A DNA stretch of 64,000 bases from Pseudoalteromonas arabiensis (GCF_001550155.1 NZ_LRUF01000021.1:506068-570067); one strand, 5' to 3'. Counted from the first letter of the stretch, positions 47,101 through 57,700 are shown. Program-made: numbers and translations. The notes: generated from the letters alone by a model not told the origin.

Positions 47101-47552
47101 CAGGTCATATAAATACAGCCATCGAGGGGCATGTCAGCTGGGTACTGAGTTTGAATAAACCCCAGTTTCTCATAGGCCGTTTTAGCGAGGATATTGTGGG
47201 TGTATACAAACAACGACAAGCTATCGCAGTTCAATTGCTGTTTGCCCTGCTCTCCTAATAGATTTATCAACAGCTTTGCAAAACCTTTACCACGCTCGCT
47301 TGGCGCGATAACTAGCCGCCCTAAATGGCAACGACCTTCACGTAAATAGTATTGACCAAACCCTAACATCTGGCCTTCGTCATTAATCAACGCGAATGAA
47401 TTCAACTCATCTAGGTTTAAATCTTTTTTAAAGCTTTGCGTATCAAATGGGTAATCAAAAAATGGCCCTGACCAAATACGCAGTTCTGCCTCTGTGTTAA
47501 ACCAACCCATTAACTCGTTGAGTTGGTCATTCGTTACTTTAACGAGCTTCAT
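47097..47552 (-). CDS. GNAT-family N-acetyltransferase
   Basis: 151 residues with the acetyl-CoA-binding motif RLVIAPSERGKGFAKLLINL (R/Q-x2-G-x-G/A) and the late strand-helix LSLFVYTHNILAKTAYEKLG FIQ typical of GNAT enzymes. Acceptor unknown. Its start overlaps the 3' end of recD by 14 bases, so it appears to be the last gene of the recCBD operon, though a functional link is not implied. It converges with the TRIC gene, sharing stop-codon bases (TTAG). Confidence 0.9.
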   Translation of the reverse strand: MKLVKVTNDQLNELMGWFNTEAELRIWSGPFFDYPFDTQSFKKDLNLDELNSFALINDEGQMLGFGQYYLREGRCHLGRLVIAPSERGKGFAKLLINLLGEQGKQQLNCDSLSLFVYTHNILAKTAYEKLGFIQTQYPADMPLDGCIYMTC

Positions 47553-49623
47553 GTTTTAACCTATCATATAAACCCGATGCACGAGTAACAGATTTATTCA
47601 TTGCCATTAGCAATACATTTTTATCGGCCACCAGCTCAAATGTGGTTTTCGCGCGGGTGATCCCCGTGTAAACCAATTGTCTGTTAATGCCCTGATTAGC
47701 CTGTTTTATTGGCGGTAAAATCATCGCTGTGTAAGCAAATTCTGAGCCTTGCGACTTATGAATTGTCATGGCATACACTTTATCGTGAGCAGGTAAACGT
47801 GCGGGCGAAAAGGCGCGAATATTTTCTTGTTCATCAACAAACATGGCTTTTAACTGACCTTGCTCATCGTGCATTAAAATACCTATGTCGCCATTAAACA
47901 GTTTTAACTGGTAGTCGTTTTGGTTGATCATAATTGGCATACCCACATAATGCCTTTGATATGGCGAAATTAAACCTTGTTGAGCCAGTGCTTTTTCAAT
48001 ACGCTGATTAAGGCTATTTACACCATAATCTCCCTCTCTAACGGCAGCCAGTAACTGATAATACGCAAATGCTTTATGCACACTGGCAACACTTGCCCCT
48101 TGCTGGATAAGCTGCAAATAATCGTGGTATTGCAGAGCCGCTTGTTGCACAAATTGCTCAATCGGTTTACTGATCACGCTGTAATTAAGTTTAAGGTCTT
48201 TAAAGCCACCTTGATTAATCGTTTGCTCAACGAAGCCCAGTAAGCCACTGTTATTGGTATTTACAGCTTGGGCTAATTGACCAATGCCGCTGCTGCTATC
48301 AAAACGATAACTTTGCTGTAAAAACGCAATACAATCGTTAAGTACAAAATGACTGCTCGCCGCGGGTATAAAGCTCTGATTATTAAAACAAACGCGATTA
48401 AGCTGCGCTGCTCTTTCACTGCTGTAATCAGGCATTTTGCCAAGCTCTAGCCCTTGGCATAGGTCGCTGAGAATACTGCCCGTATCAACCGAAGCTAATT
48501 GGTCTTTATCACCCAGTAAAATAAGCCTTGCATGGCTCGGTAATGCCTCGATTAGTTTTGCCATAAGCGACAAATCTACCATCGATGCCTCATCAATGAT
48601 CAATACATCTAAATGCAGTGGGTTACGCTTGTTATGGCGAAACTTATTAGTATGCGGAATGACGCCCAATAAACGGTGAATCGTTTGTGCACTGTCTGGA
48701 ATAAGTGGCACGATATTATCAGGGATCATATTAAGCTTTTGCTTTGCCCCTAAAATGGACTCAGTTAAACGAGCTGCCGCTTTACCTGTCGGTGCAACCA
48801 GCTTAATTGTTAGCGGCGCACTGGCATACAAAGATTGTAAAATGGCTAGTAGTTTAGTTACCGTGGTGGTTTTACCGGTACCTGGGCCGCCGGTTATCAC
48901 ACTAAAGCCTTTTGTTGCGGCAATCGCACAGGCTACTTTTTGCCAGTTTAATGTTTTAATAGCATCGCTTGGGTTTGTTGTATGTTCACTGTGAGGAAAA
49001 TACACCTCAAGTAATGCCGTTAATTCACCTTCATCAAGGGTCAGCTCTTTCGTTGCTAAATGATGTAAACGTGATGCCAGTGTGGTTTCGTATTCAGCCA
49101 ATCGGGCAAAGTAGAGTTTATTCGCAAACAACAGCAGTGGCTTATCATCCCCTACGCAATCAGCATTCATTAATTTATTAACGGCCTCAGTAAGGCCAAA
49201 CTCCATATCAAACGGCGTTAAAACCTCGGGGGCTGCAATGCTGGCATCAGCTAAACTTTGCTCTCTAATTTCAAACGGATTTTGCCAGTTTATATTCACA
49301 AGCTCTAAACAGCTGTGCTGACTTTGCTGCGCGGCCGCAAGCAATAAAATCAGGTAAAAAACTTCGCTGTGCCCGCCATTGTTATTCTCTATCAGCGATT
49401 GTGAGCCGGAAACTGTTTCTGTACCAGTCAATAGCTCGGCAAGTTTCACATCAACTAAGCGAATACGTTTTGCCTCAAGCAAATAACTAAGTAATGGCTG
49501 CGTTTTAACCTCTGTGGCAGGCAACGCTGAGTTACTCTCTGCATGTTGTGCTGGTTGTTCTGGCTGCTTATTCACTGGCCCGTTTGGCTCATGGTCATCA
49601 AAGCCGAATGTCAGTTGACTCAT
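47539..49623 (-). CDS. recD: Exodeoxyribonuclease V alpha subunit
   Basis: 5'-3' helicase motor of RecBCD. The 694 residues (E. coli about 608) include a 40-residue Pro/Gln-rich N-terminal extension. Walker A is VITGGPGTGKTTTVTK (about 243-258), the Walker B region is LDVLIIDEASMVDLSLMAKL, then LILLGDKDQLASVDTGS, and the C-terminal helicase motif is YAMTIHKSQGSEFAYTAM. The start overlaps the recB stop by four bases. Confidence 0.96.
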   Translation of the reverse strand: MSQLTFGFDDHEPNGPVNKQPEQPAQHAESNSALPATEVKTQPLLSYLLEAKRIRLVDVKLAELLTGTETVSGSQSLIENNNGGHSEVFYLILLLAAAQQSQHSCLELVNINWQNPFEIREQSLADASIAAPEVLTPFDMEFGLTEAVNKLMNADCVGDDKPLLLFANKLYFARLAEYETTLASRLHHLATKELTLDEGELTALLEVYFPHSEHTTNPSDAIKTLNWQKVACAIAATKGFSVITGGPGTGKTTTVTKLLAILQSLYASAPLTIKLVAPTGKAAARLTESILGAKQKLNMIPDNIVPLIPDSAQTIHRLLGVIPHTNKFRHNKRNPLHLDVLIIDEASMVDLSLMAKLIEALPSHARLILLGDKDQLASVDTGSILSDLCQGLELGKMPDYSSERAAQLNRVCFNNQSFIPAASSHFVLNDCIAFLQQSYRFDSSSGIGQLAQAVNTNNSGLLGFVEQTINQGGFKDLKLNYSVISKPIEQFVQQAALQYHDYLQLIQQGASVASVHKAFAYYQLLAAVREGDYGVNSLNQRIEKALAQQGLISPYQRHYVGMPIMINQNDYQLKLFNGDIGILMHDEQGQLKAMFVDEQENIRAFSPARLPAHDKVYAMTIHKSQGSEFAYTAMILPPIKQANQGINRQLVYTGITRAKTTFELVADKNVLLMAMNKSVTRASGLYDRLKHEAR

Positions 49624-52600
49624 AGCATGGCTCCTTGTGCGAATAAGCTATCAAGCTCAGTTATTTGCTGTTTTGTTAGCTGATTAAAATACACCCCTTG
49701 CCCTTCGCTCATACCACGTAAGAAGGTGTAGTAAACACCGCCTAAATGCGTATCGCTATCGTAGTCTTGAATACGTTGTTTTAATAAACGGTGCAGTGCT
49801 ACGGTGTATATCAAATACTGCAAATGATACTGATGACTGGTCATGGCTTGCTCTAGTTGCTCATGTTGGTAGTCAGCCGCACTATTGCCTAAAAAGTTCG
49901 ATTTATAATCAAGAATATAATACTTACCCTGCCAGCAAAATATTAAATCGATAAAGCCTTTTAGTAAGCCTTGCACCTCACTAAAATCAAGCTGCCCGGG
50001 TAAGTTAAAATGTTTTACCAACACTTGGTTTAGCCTATCGCTTGAGAGCGATAACAGCGGTAAGTTAAATTCCATTTCGACCAAACAGGTATCAGGCTCA
50101 AGTACTGATAAACTAAGTCCTTTATCGTTTAATGGGCAATTCAGTGCAGCAAGGATCCACTGCTCGCTCATTTCCTGCCAGCTATCATCAATATGGTATT
50201 TTTCGAATAACGTTTTGATCACTTTATCAAGTGCATGGTCTTCTTGTTCACTGGCTGGACGCTTTAACGCGTAAGGGTCGGTAAAGTCTAATTGCTCAAA
50301 AATTTCATGCAAACAACTACCCGGCTTTGCCCCTTTAGGGAAGCTGTAAGGTGTTAAAGCATTGGCATTTTGGGCTAAAAACTCATCTTTTTCGTGGTCT
50401 TCATCACTGCGACCAAGCTCGATATGATCAGTATGCTTTTTCAGTGTTAAGCTACTAAAGCTGGTTGAGCGCCAATCACGCTGAATGTCTGCTTTAACAG
50501 TATTAACTTGATATTCTTGCTCATTGGCTGCGCCAGCAAATGTTAACTTTTCTAGCTCATCTGCTTGGCTAAACGCCTCATAGTGCATGTGCGCAGAGCC
50601 TTCACAAAATTGTTGTAACAATGCGCGCCATTCATCGCCCGATTTAATCTCTAACCCTGCGAATAATACGTGGCCAATGCTGGTACTTTGAATACCTGGG
50701 CGAGCGCTGCGACCTAGTGCAATGTTATACATCCCCACTGAACAAAAATGCACAGCACGAGTCAATGCCACATAGAGCAAGCGTAAATCTTCAGCCAAGC
50801 GCTCTTGCTCTGCTTTTTGCATTGCATCGTCACTTTTAGCAAGGTCATAAATCAGCTTACCGTCTTTATGATAAAGGGCTTCTTTGCTTTCGCGATAACC
50901 ACAGGCAAACGGCATGAATACTATCGGGTACTCTAAGCCTTTTGATGCGTGCATGGTGACAATTTTCACTAAATTAGCATCGCTTTCTAGGCGTACTTGC
51001 ACCGCTTCGCCATCTTGTTGACTGACTTTTTGCGCAAACCAACGCAGCAATCTATGGGTTCCCTCAAGCTCAATTTGCTTTTGCTGTAAGATTTCCCCTA
51101 AATGGCGGAAATCGGTGAGCCAGCGCTCAACGTTGTAGCCTAAGCCTTGCCAACGCGCTGCAAGTTGATTATGACTCAATAAACGCTCGAGCATCGCCAT
51201 AGCGCCCTGTTTATGCCAAATATGGGCTAGCTGAGCAAAAAAGTTTAAATGCTCTTGCCATGCGCTTTCATTTTCGTGAAGCTCATAAATGCGGTTGTAG
51301 CTTAAGCAAAACAATGGCCCAGCAAGTACACCGCGCAATAATGACTCATCATACTGACCATGCAATGCCGTTAAAAAGTTAAGTAAATGATGACTAAGCT
51401 CTTGGTTAAACACACTATCACGCGACAAATACACGCTGGCAATGGCGGCTTCTGCCAGTGCGGTTTTCATCAACTGTGCTTCGTTTCGGTCACGCACTAA
51501 CACACAGATATCGGCAGCGGTGAGTGGTTTTCCTGCGATAGTCGCATAGCCGGCATCAGCTTGCTTGAGTAGATCAGTGATTTTTTTCGTATACTGCAAA
51601 GCCAATGCTTGTTGAGCCACCCCTTTGCTGGTTGGCTTATTGTTCGCTTCGGCGTATTCATCAACAAAAACCGAAAACTCAAACGCACTGGGCATTTCAC
51701 CGTTTATTAAAAACGCTTTGTCTTGCTGTTTTCCCTTAGCATTGACCTTTTGAAATGGGATTGCGTCGTTATAAATAAAGCTATTGTCATTTTTAGCAAA
51801 TAAGCGGTTTACGCTATCAACAACCCCTTCACTTGAGCGGTAGTTGGTATCTAGGGTGTATTGTTTATCTTTCGCAACAGCTTCTTTTGCGCCAATATAA
51901 GTAAAAATATCTGCACCACGGAAACCATAAATAGCCTGTTTTGGGTCACCTATCATGGCAAGCGTGGTGTTTTTAATGCCATAAATGCGGCTAAAAATGC
52001 CGTATTGAATTGGATCGGTATCTTGGAATTCGTCAATCATGGCAACCGGAAACAAGGCGGCAATTTTTTCACTTAATGCTTGCCCTTGCTCGCTTAAAAG
52101 CGCCTGATGCAGGTTACTTAATAAATCATCAGGGGTGATCACGCCTTGCTCTTGCTTGCGCTTAACTAATGCATTTGCCACCCATTTAGCAGCGTATTGC
52201 ACTATCGCAATATTCAATCCGTTATTGATAAGGCTACTGAGTTTGGCCATTTCACCAAACTGAGCCACCATTTCATGACTAAGCAAATTGCCGTTTTTCT
52301 TGTAATTTGCAGGGTCGCTTAAATTCTCTGTACTCCACACTTCAAAGGAGTATTTATTGGTACCAAATACAAAGAACAGCTCGTCATTGTTAAGGTATTC
52401 TTCAAGCGCTGCAAGGCTGTTTTTTCGACCTGGGGTTTTTGAGCCACTTAAATCAGATGCTTTTACAGCATTAATAAACTCACTCTCAAGGCATGCCTTT
52501 TTAAATGCCGGTACTTTTGCCACAAAGTTGTCGCGCGCTTGCCATATATCGTCAAGGTCGTACTCAGGGGTGATTGTTGCCCCTTGCTTGTTGAGTAAAC

Positions 52601-53195
52601 TCACTACCTGTGAATACAGTGATGCAGGCACTGGGAAAATATCGGTAATTGCTTGGGTGCGCTCTTTTGATTGTGGGTAGACAAAGGCACGCCAAAAGTC
52701 ATTAAGGGTTTCTTGAATAAGCTCACGCTCATCTAAAATAAACTCTAAGTTAAACGCCACACCTGATTCAAAAGCATGTTGTTTAAGCATTCGCTGACAA
52801 AAGCCATGAATGGTGAATATGGCGGCTTCATCCATCGACTTTGCCGCAGCGTCTAGCAAATCAAATGCGGCGTGTTTGTCAGTTACCTCGTCAATTACTT
52901 GCTCAATCAGCTCATCATCGGGCTTTTTACCAAGCAGTGCATCTCTGGCATTGATTATACGCGCCCGCACACGGTCTTTAATTTCTTGCGTTGCGGCCTC
53001 GGTGAAGGTCACCACCAGTATTTGCTCAACACTAAGCGGCGTATTTAATTGTTCATCTTCATCGGTCGCTTTTTGTAAACCCAACAAATACCGTAAATAC
53101 AAACCTGTGATGGTGTAGGTTTTACCCGTACCGGCACTGGCTTCAATAAGGCTCTGCCCACACAGCGCCATACTCATTGGATTAAGCGTTTGCAT
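49620..53195 (-). CDS. recB: Exodeoxyribonuclease V beta subunit
   Basis: 3'-5' helicase and nuclease subunit of RecBCD, which repairs double-strand breaks and degrades linear DNA. The 1191 residues include Walker A EASAGTGKTYTITGLYLRYL (18-37), AMIDEFQDTDPIQYGIFSRI and VTMHASKGLEYPIVFMPF. A C-terminal nuclease has Asp1083, Asp1096 and Lys1098 (GFIDLIF, ILDYKSN), the same spacing as the E. coli catalytic residues. It overlaps recC by 14 bases. Confidence 0.97.
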   Translation of the reverse strand: MQTLNPMSMALCGQSLIEASAGTGKTYTITGLYLRYLLGLQKATDEDEQLNTPLSVEQILVVTFTEAATQEIKDRVRARIINARDALLGKKPDDELIEQVIDEVTDKHAAFDLLDAAAKSMDEAAIFTIHGFCQRMLKQHAFESGVAFNLEFILDERELIQETLNDFWRAFVYPQSKERTQAITDIFPVPASLYSQVVSLLNKQGATITPEYDLDDIWQARDNFVAKVPAFKKACLESEFINAVKASDLSGSKTPGRKNSLAALEEYLNNDELFFVFGTNKYSFEVWSTENLSDPANYKKNGNLLSHEMVAQFGEMAKLSSLINNGLNIAIVQYAAKWVANALVKRKQEQGVITPDDLLSNLHQALLSEQGQALSEKIAALFPVAMIDEFQDTDPIQYGIFSRIYGIKNTTLAMIGDPKQAIYGFRGADIFTYIGAKEAVAKDKQYTLDTNYRSSEGVVDSVNRLFAKNDNSFIYNDAIPFQKVNAKGKQQDKAFLINGEMPSAFEFSVFVDEYAEANNKPTSKGVAQQALALQYTKKITDLLKQADAGYATIAGKPLTAADICVLVRDRNEAQLMKTALAEAAIASVYLSRDSVFNQELSHHLLNFLTALHGQYDESLLRGVLAGPLFCLSYNRIYELHENESAWQEHLNFFAQLAHIWHKQGAMAMLERLLSHNQLAARWQGLGYNVERWLTDFRHLGEILQQKQIELEGTHRLLRWFAQKVSQQDGEAVQVRLESDANLVKIVTMHASKGLEYPIVFMPFACGYRESKEALYHKDGKLIYDLAKSDDAMQKAEQERLAEDLRLLYVALTRAVHFCSVGMYNIALGRSARPGIQSTSIGHVLFAGLEIKSGDEWRALLQQFCEGSAHMHYEAFSQADELEKLTFAGAANEQEYQVNTVKADIQRDWRSTSFSSLTLKKHTDHIELGRSDEDHEKDEFLAQNANALTPYSFPKGAKPGSCLHEIFEQLDFTDPYALKRPASEQEDHALDKVIKTLFEKYHIDDSWQEMSEQWILAALNCPLNDKGLSLSVLEPDTCLVEMEFNLPLLSLSSDRLNQVLVKHFNLPGQLDFSEVQGLLKGFIDLIFCWQGKYYILDYKSNFLGNSAADYQHEQLEQAMTSHQYHLQYLIYTVALHRLLKQRIQDYDSDTHLGGVYYTFLRGMSEGQGVYFNQLTKQQITELDSLFAQGAML

Positions 53196-56100
53196 GATCT
53201 GCCTCCTGTGCTAATTCAACAATTGGCGATAACAGCAGCTCGCTCCATTTTATAAACTCTTCTTCACAGTCTTTAAGGCTCTTTATGGTTAAACGAATAT
53301 ACGGATTTTCACCCTCACCCATGCCTATGTATTGCGGCGCGAATTTATTGTTTGCTTTGACCATATCTTTATCTGTTTTTATGTACTCGTAACCACTGAC
53401 CGGAAAAAACGCCACTGGGCGAGTTAAAAGCGTTTCATAGAGCGAGAACCAATCGTTTAAATACTTACGAGCATCATCTTCTGACATAGGTGAAAAACTA
53501 ATTTGCTTGTCTAAACCAAGAATGAGGGTTTCAACAGGTTGCCCCATTATTTGCGCTGCTAAATGATGCACAAAGCCGCGAATAACATCTTTTGCTTTAA
53601 TACTGGCAGTGCGATAAAACACCTGTTTTTGACCATAAATATGATTTAACCAACCTTCTAAAGTGGTGTTGGCTATTTTAATATTTACTTCAACGGGTAA
53701 TGCTTCATCACCTTGAATATGCGCTTTTACTTGCCCTGCAAGCGCATCGACTCGGTGCTGCATACTTTCGAACACTAAGTCACCAACGTGTGCTTGTGGC
53801 AATTCACCACGCTGCATAATTTGCGCTTGGTTTAGGGGCATTTCTTGAATACTGGCTTCGAGAATTTCGTCTAGATAAAAGTAGCGACGTAACGCGTCTA
53901 AGCTAAACGGTTCTTCATCTTTAGCAATATCGTTAAATTGCGGCAAGCGTAAACCCAAGCTTTGCTGATAAAAGCTCTCGTGCGGCTGGCAAATACTGCG
54001 AATAAACTGAGTTAACTCAACGCTACTTTCTGGCTGAACATTAAGCGCTTGCTGAGGCTCAGGATTGACACTTTGAGTTGGCATCCAAACAGGATTATAG
54101 CTATGCAATTGTGTGGCTAGCGGTTTGTCTGCTTTTTGTTCGCCACCAGTTTGGCTTTTATTACCTTCTTTGTTAGTGGTCAGATAATAAGCTGGGTTAA
54201 ATGGTTGTAAGTGCTGATAATTAATCAGCGCCTCTGGTAGCTTTAAGTGAGTTTCTTGGTCAGCAAATTCAAAACTACGGGCTATGTATTCCAGCAGCTC
54301 GCTCACTAAGGTTGAGGGCATTCTTGGTTGGTTATCAAAGCAAGAGCGACCGATATAACTGATGTATAGATTCTCACGGGCACTTAAAATCGCTTCTAAA
54401 AACAGGTAACGGTCGTCGAGTTTGCGAGAACGATCGCCTTTTTGGCGTTTTGAGTAAGGAACTAAGTCAAAGCCAATTGGCTGAACTGTACGCGGGTAAT
54501 CCGCATCATTTAAACCTAGCATGCACACCACTTTAAATGGCACAGCCCGCATTGGCATCAAGGTACAAAAGTTAACTTGCCCCACTAAAAAGCGCTGCCC
54601 TACGCCTTTTTCTTGTATACCTTGTTTAACTAGGTAACTAATAATGCGCTGCGAAACGTTTTGTTGGTAATCGCCATTATCATAATGCTTAATTAGTGTA
54701 TCGAGCACTTTTTGCAGTACTAATAAATCCCAGCTTTGTTCGCCTTCCTCGCTGTACACAGCGCTTAATAATTCTTTTAGAGTTTCTGCCTTTTCGTTAA
54801 GCGGTGCATCAGTTTGCAGCTTAGCTTTAAAACGGGCCAGTACATCAATAAATTCAATAAGTTTATTTAAAGTATTTAGTGCCATGCCTTCAACTTCATC
54901 GGCACTGTAAATACCCGAGAAAGGCAGTTGTTCATCACGTTGTGCAACACCTAATAACAAGCGGTTTAGGCCATGTTGCCAAGTATTTAAATCTATTGCG
55001 GGTAAGCCAAAACTATCTTTGTGGGCGGCATCTAAGCCCCATTTAACGCCAACGCGTTCAAGCCAAAAGCCAATTTGCTCATACTCATGGGCTTCGAGGT
55101 TAAACTTTTCGGCAATTTGCGTGACTTGCAATAAATCAAGAATGTCAGACACACCAAAGCGTGAGTAGGGTAAATCAGCTAAACTGGCAAACGAGCTAAG
55201 CACAGGTTTTTCTTGCTCTATCGCTAAATCGGCTAACGCATAAGGGATAAAGCGTCGCCCCTCTGCACCACCAAACACCGCCTCAATATACGGGCTGTAT
55301 GTGCCAACATCTGGCATCATTACAATAATATCTTTAGGTGTTAGCGCTTTATTTTCATTGAATAAGTTAAGCAAGTAATCATGTAGTCGCTCTACTTCAC
55401 GAAGTGGCGTGTGACAATCGCTCAGCACTATACTGGTGTCATCAGCCTGAATCGGCAATTTGCCTTCGTCATTAATAAACCATTCTTTATCAGGCGTTAA
55501 TGACTCACCCTTGAAGGCTAATTGGTAAATTTCAGACTGAATTTGCGATAGCAAGCTTTGATCAAACTCGTTATCGAATCCGTCAAGCCACTGCGCATCT
55601 AGTTGTAGTAACTGCTCAAAATAGTCACGGCCTAATTTACCCCACGACGAGAGTAACGGGTTACCAATAAAAAAGTACTCGTGATCAGGGTTTTTAGCGC
55701 TGTCTTCAAGCGCTTGTAACTGCGGACGTTTGACATATTTAGCGGCAATCTTAGCGGCTGTTTTTTCATCGAGTGTGTCGCCCCAGTAATGTTCACTGGG
55801 GTTAAAGAAAAATAAAAATACCTGCGTTTTTTTCGCAATGGCCTGAAACACTTCAAGCTGGCTACTCGCAATTGCAGAAATACCAAATAAACTAATACGC
55901 TCAGGTAACAGGCTTGCGTCCATTTTTTCAAGGGCTGCAAGGAGTTTGTCTTGCATATTAGCGCGGTGATATTGGCTTTGCCCAAGCTCTTTACTGTGCG
56001 CCACCAGCTTGCGCCAAAGATCTGGTTGCCATGGCGCAATGCCTACATCAACATCATCAAGCTCATCGATGCCCTGCTCCCAAGTGGCAATCCAATTGGG

Positions 56101-56526
56101 GCGATACATTAAGTATTGGTCATAAACGTCGGCAATTTTCTCGCACAAGGCAAACGTTTTTTGCCCTTCACTGTCACCATCTAAATAGGTTTTGAGTGGT
56201 AAATACAGCGGCTCATCAATGCAGTTTGGTAAAATCGCAAACAGCTTCCAAGCAAGGTTAGCTTTGTTATACGGAGATTCACTGGGTACATCAGGCAATA
56301 ATTGTTGGTAAAGCTGCCAAATAAAACTCGAAGGCAGCGGAAAATCGACCTGAGCGGCAATCCCTAAGTGTTCACTTAAACCTATTTTTAGCCACTGCGA
56401 CATACCCGGTGACTGCACAAGCACAATTTCTTTTTTAAAGGGACTTGTTAACGGATTAACTTTAAGCAGCGCGTGAAACCGCGCTTGCAGTGCTTCCATG
56501 CGATTTGATTGAATTATATTCAGCAC
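53182..56526 (-). CDS. recC: Exodeoxyribonuclease V gamma subunit
   Basis: Chi-recognising scaffold subunit of RecBCD. The 1114 residues match the family length. The N-terminus NIIQSNRMEALQARFHALL and the segments VQSPGMSQWLKIGLSEHLGI and VCMLGLNDADYPRTVQPIGF DLV are RecC landmarks. First gene of recC-recB-recD, here without the protease gene ptrA that separates recC and recB in E. coli. A hairpin lies about 75 bases upstream, terminating or attenuating from the neighbouring gene. Confidence 0.96.
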   Translation of the reverse strand: MLNIIQSNRMEALQARFHALLKVNPLTSPFKKEIVLVQSPGMSQWLKIGLSEHLGIAAQVDFPLPSSFIWQLYQQLLPDVPSESPYNKANLAWKLFAILPNCIDEPLYLPLKTYLDGDSEGQKTFALCEKIADVYDQYLMYRPNWIATWEQGIDELDDVDVGIAPWQPDLWRKLVAHSKELGQSQYHRANMQDKLLAALEKMDASLLPERISLFGISAIASSQLEVFQAIAKKTQVFLFFFNPSEHYWGDTLDEKTAAKIAAKYVKRPQLQALEDSAKNPDHEYFFIGNPLLSSWGKLGRDYFEQLLQLDAQWLDGFDNEFDQSLLSQIQSEIYQLAFKGESLTPDKEWFINDEGKLPIQADDTSIVLSDCHTPLREVERLHDYLLNLFNENKALTPKDIIVMMPDVGTYSPYIEAVFGGAEGRRFIPYALADLAIEQEKPVLSSFASLADLPYSRFGVSDILDLLQVTQIAEKFNLEAHEYEQIGFWLERVGVKWGLDAAHKDSFGLPAIDLNTWQHGLNRLLLGVAQRDEQLPFSGIYSADEVEGMALNTLNKLIEFIDVLARFKAKLQTDAPLNEKAETLKELLSAVYSEEGEQSWDLLVLQKVLDTLIKHYDNGDYQQNVSQRIISYLVKQGIQEKGVGQRFLVGQVNFCTLMPMRAVPFKVVCMLGLNDADYPRTVQPIGFDLVPYSKRQKGDRSRKLDDRYLFLEAILSARENLYISYIGRSCFDNQPRMPSTLVSELLEYIARSFEFADQETHLKLPEALINYQHLQPFNPAYYLTTNKEGNKSQTGGEQKADKPLATQLHSYNPVWMPTQSVNPEPQQALNVQPESSVELTQFIRSICQPHESFYQQSLGLRLPQFNDIAKDEEPFSLDALRRYFYLDEILEASIQEMPLNQAQIMQRGELPQAHVGDLVFESMQHRVDALAGQVKAHIQGDEALPVEVNIKIANTTLEGWLNHIYGQKQVFYRTASIKAKDVIRGFVHHLAAQIMGQPVETLILGLDKQISFSPMSEDDARKYLNDWFSLYETLLTRPVAFFPVSGYEYIKTDKDMVKANNKFAPQYIGMGEGENPYIRLTIKSLKDCEEEFIKWSELLLSPIVELAQEADHANA

Positions 56527-56601
56527 TTTACACTGTCCTTGCCTGAAACTAACTAATTGACACAGTGTAAGATATTTTAATTAGATGGGATAGGTATAAG
56601 C

Positions 56602-56627
56602 GTCACCTAAGCGAATACTTAGGTGAC
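56602..56627. terminator. Hairpin between the OYE gene and recC
   Basis: GTCACCTAAG, six-base loop, CTTAGGTGAC: perfect 10-base arms 20 bases past the OYE-gene stop. No strong T run follows on the minus strand, so termination may be weak. Confidence 0.5.
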
Positions 56628-56647
56628 AATTTAAGCTGCCTATGAAA

Positions 56648-57691
56648 TTAAATTAGTTCTGCCAGCATTTCGTCGCTGTATGGTGTTAACGCTTCACCAT
56701 TTTTAACTTTACTAATGTAATCTGGGTTCGCAATGAATGGGCGACCAATGGCAATTAAATCAAATTGATCATTCTCAATTGACTCTTTTGCTGATTCAAA
56801 CGTGTAACTACCCACTCCCACTAAGGTGCCTTTGTACGCACTACGTAAGTATTCAGACGTCGTTTTGTCTTCTAAGCTTGCAAAACGCATGCTGTCGTCA
56901 AAAATACCACCATGAAGATAAGCTAGATGGCGACTTTCAAGAGCCGCTAATAAATAATCGAACACGGCTTTATCGCGGTTGTCTTCATCCATATTAAAGT
57001 ATGCACCAGGTGATAGGCGTAACGCTGTTTTATCTGCACCAATTGCAGCAATGACAGCATCGACGACTTCAAGAGCAAAACGTGACATGTTTTCTGGTGT
57101 TTGACCGTATTGGTCTTCACGTTGGTTGGCAGTAAAATGTAAAAATTGATCAATCAAGTAACCATTTGCACCATGAATTTCCACCCCATCAAAACCTGCT
57201 TCAACCGCGTTTTCGGCCGCTTTTGCGTAGTCAGCAATTAAACCTTGGATATCTTCAATGGTTGCAGCCTTTGGCGTAACATAAGCAAGTTCGCGCATAC
57301 GAGGAACAGTCCCTTCAACACCGATTGCTGAGGGTGCCAGTACATCCCCACCAAAAAAGTGTGGATGAGCAACACGGCCTACATGCCAAAGCTGAGCAAA
57401 CATCTTGCCGCCTTTCGCGTGCACCGCATCGGTGACTTTTTTCCAACCCTGAATTTGTTCGCTGGTAAATAGGCCTGGCGTATTTGGGTAGCCCTGTGCA
57501 TCTGGGCGGATAATGGTTGCTTCACTAATAATTAAACCCGCATCAGCACGGCGGGCATAATAATCAACCATCGCTTGGGTAGGTACTAGGTTATCGTCAC
57601 TCATACAACGTGTCAGTGGTGCCATTAGTACGCGGTTTTTAAGCTCAATGCTGTCATTTAGTTTAAATGGAGAAAGTAAATCGGTTGTCAT
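56648..57691 (-). CDS. Old Yellow Enzyme-type alkene reductase
   Basis: FMN enzyme reducing activated C=C bonds or nitro groups, NemA-like. From ATG 57691 (AAGGA seven bases upstream) there are 347 residues: SPFKLNDSIELKNRVLMAPL TR, the FMN core EIHGANGYLIDQFLHFTANQ RED with the substrate His/Asn/Tyr, and the phosphate-binding end DLIAIGRPFIANPDY. It is divergent from a TetR gene. A long palindrome lies directly upstream of the ribosome site (57701-57728), arguing for repression by that TetR protein, as with nemR-nemA. Confidence 0.95.
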   Translation of the reverse strand: MTTDLLSPFKLNDSIELKNRVLMAPLTRCMSDDNLVPTQAMVDYYARRADAGLIISEATIIRPDAQGYPNTPGLFTSEQIQGWKKVTDAVHAKGGKMFAQLWHVGRVAHPHFFGGDVLAPSAIGVEGTVPRMRELAYVTPKAATIEDIQGLIADYAKAAENAVEAGFDGVEIHGANGYLIDQFLHFTANQREDQYGQTPENMSRFALEVVDAVIAAIGADKTALRLSPGAYFNMDEDNRDKAVFDYLLAALESRHLAYLHGGIFDDSMRFASLEDKTTSEYLRSAYKGTLVGVGSYTFESAKESIENDQFDLIAIGRPFIANPDYISKVKNGEALTPYSDEMLAELI

Positions 57692-57700
57692 GGTTTTATC

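Noticed and set aside
52357..53118. Two plus-strand frames of just over 100 codons opposite recB
   Set aside because: Antisense to conserved helicase motifs of recB, without start signals.
55632..56039. 135-codon minus-strand frame within recC
   Set aside because: Overlaps recC in another frame; no independent support.
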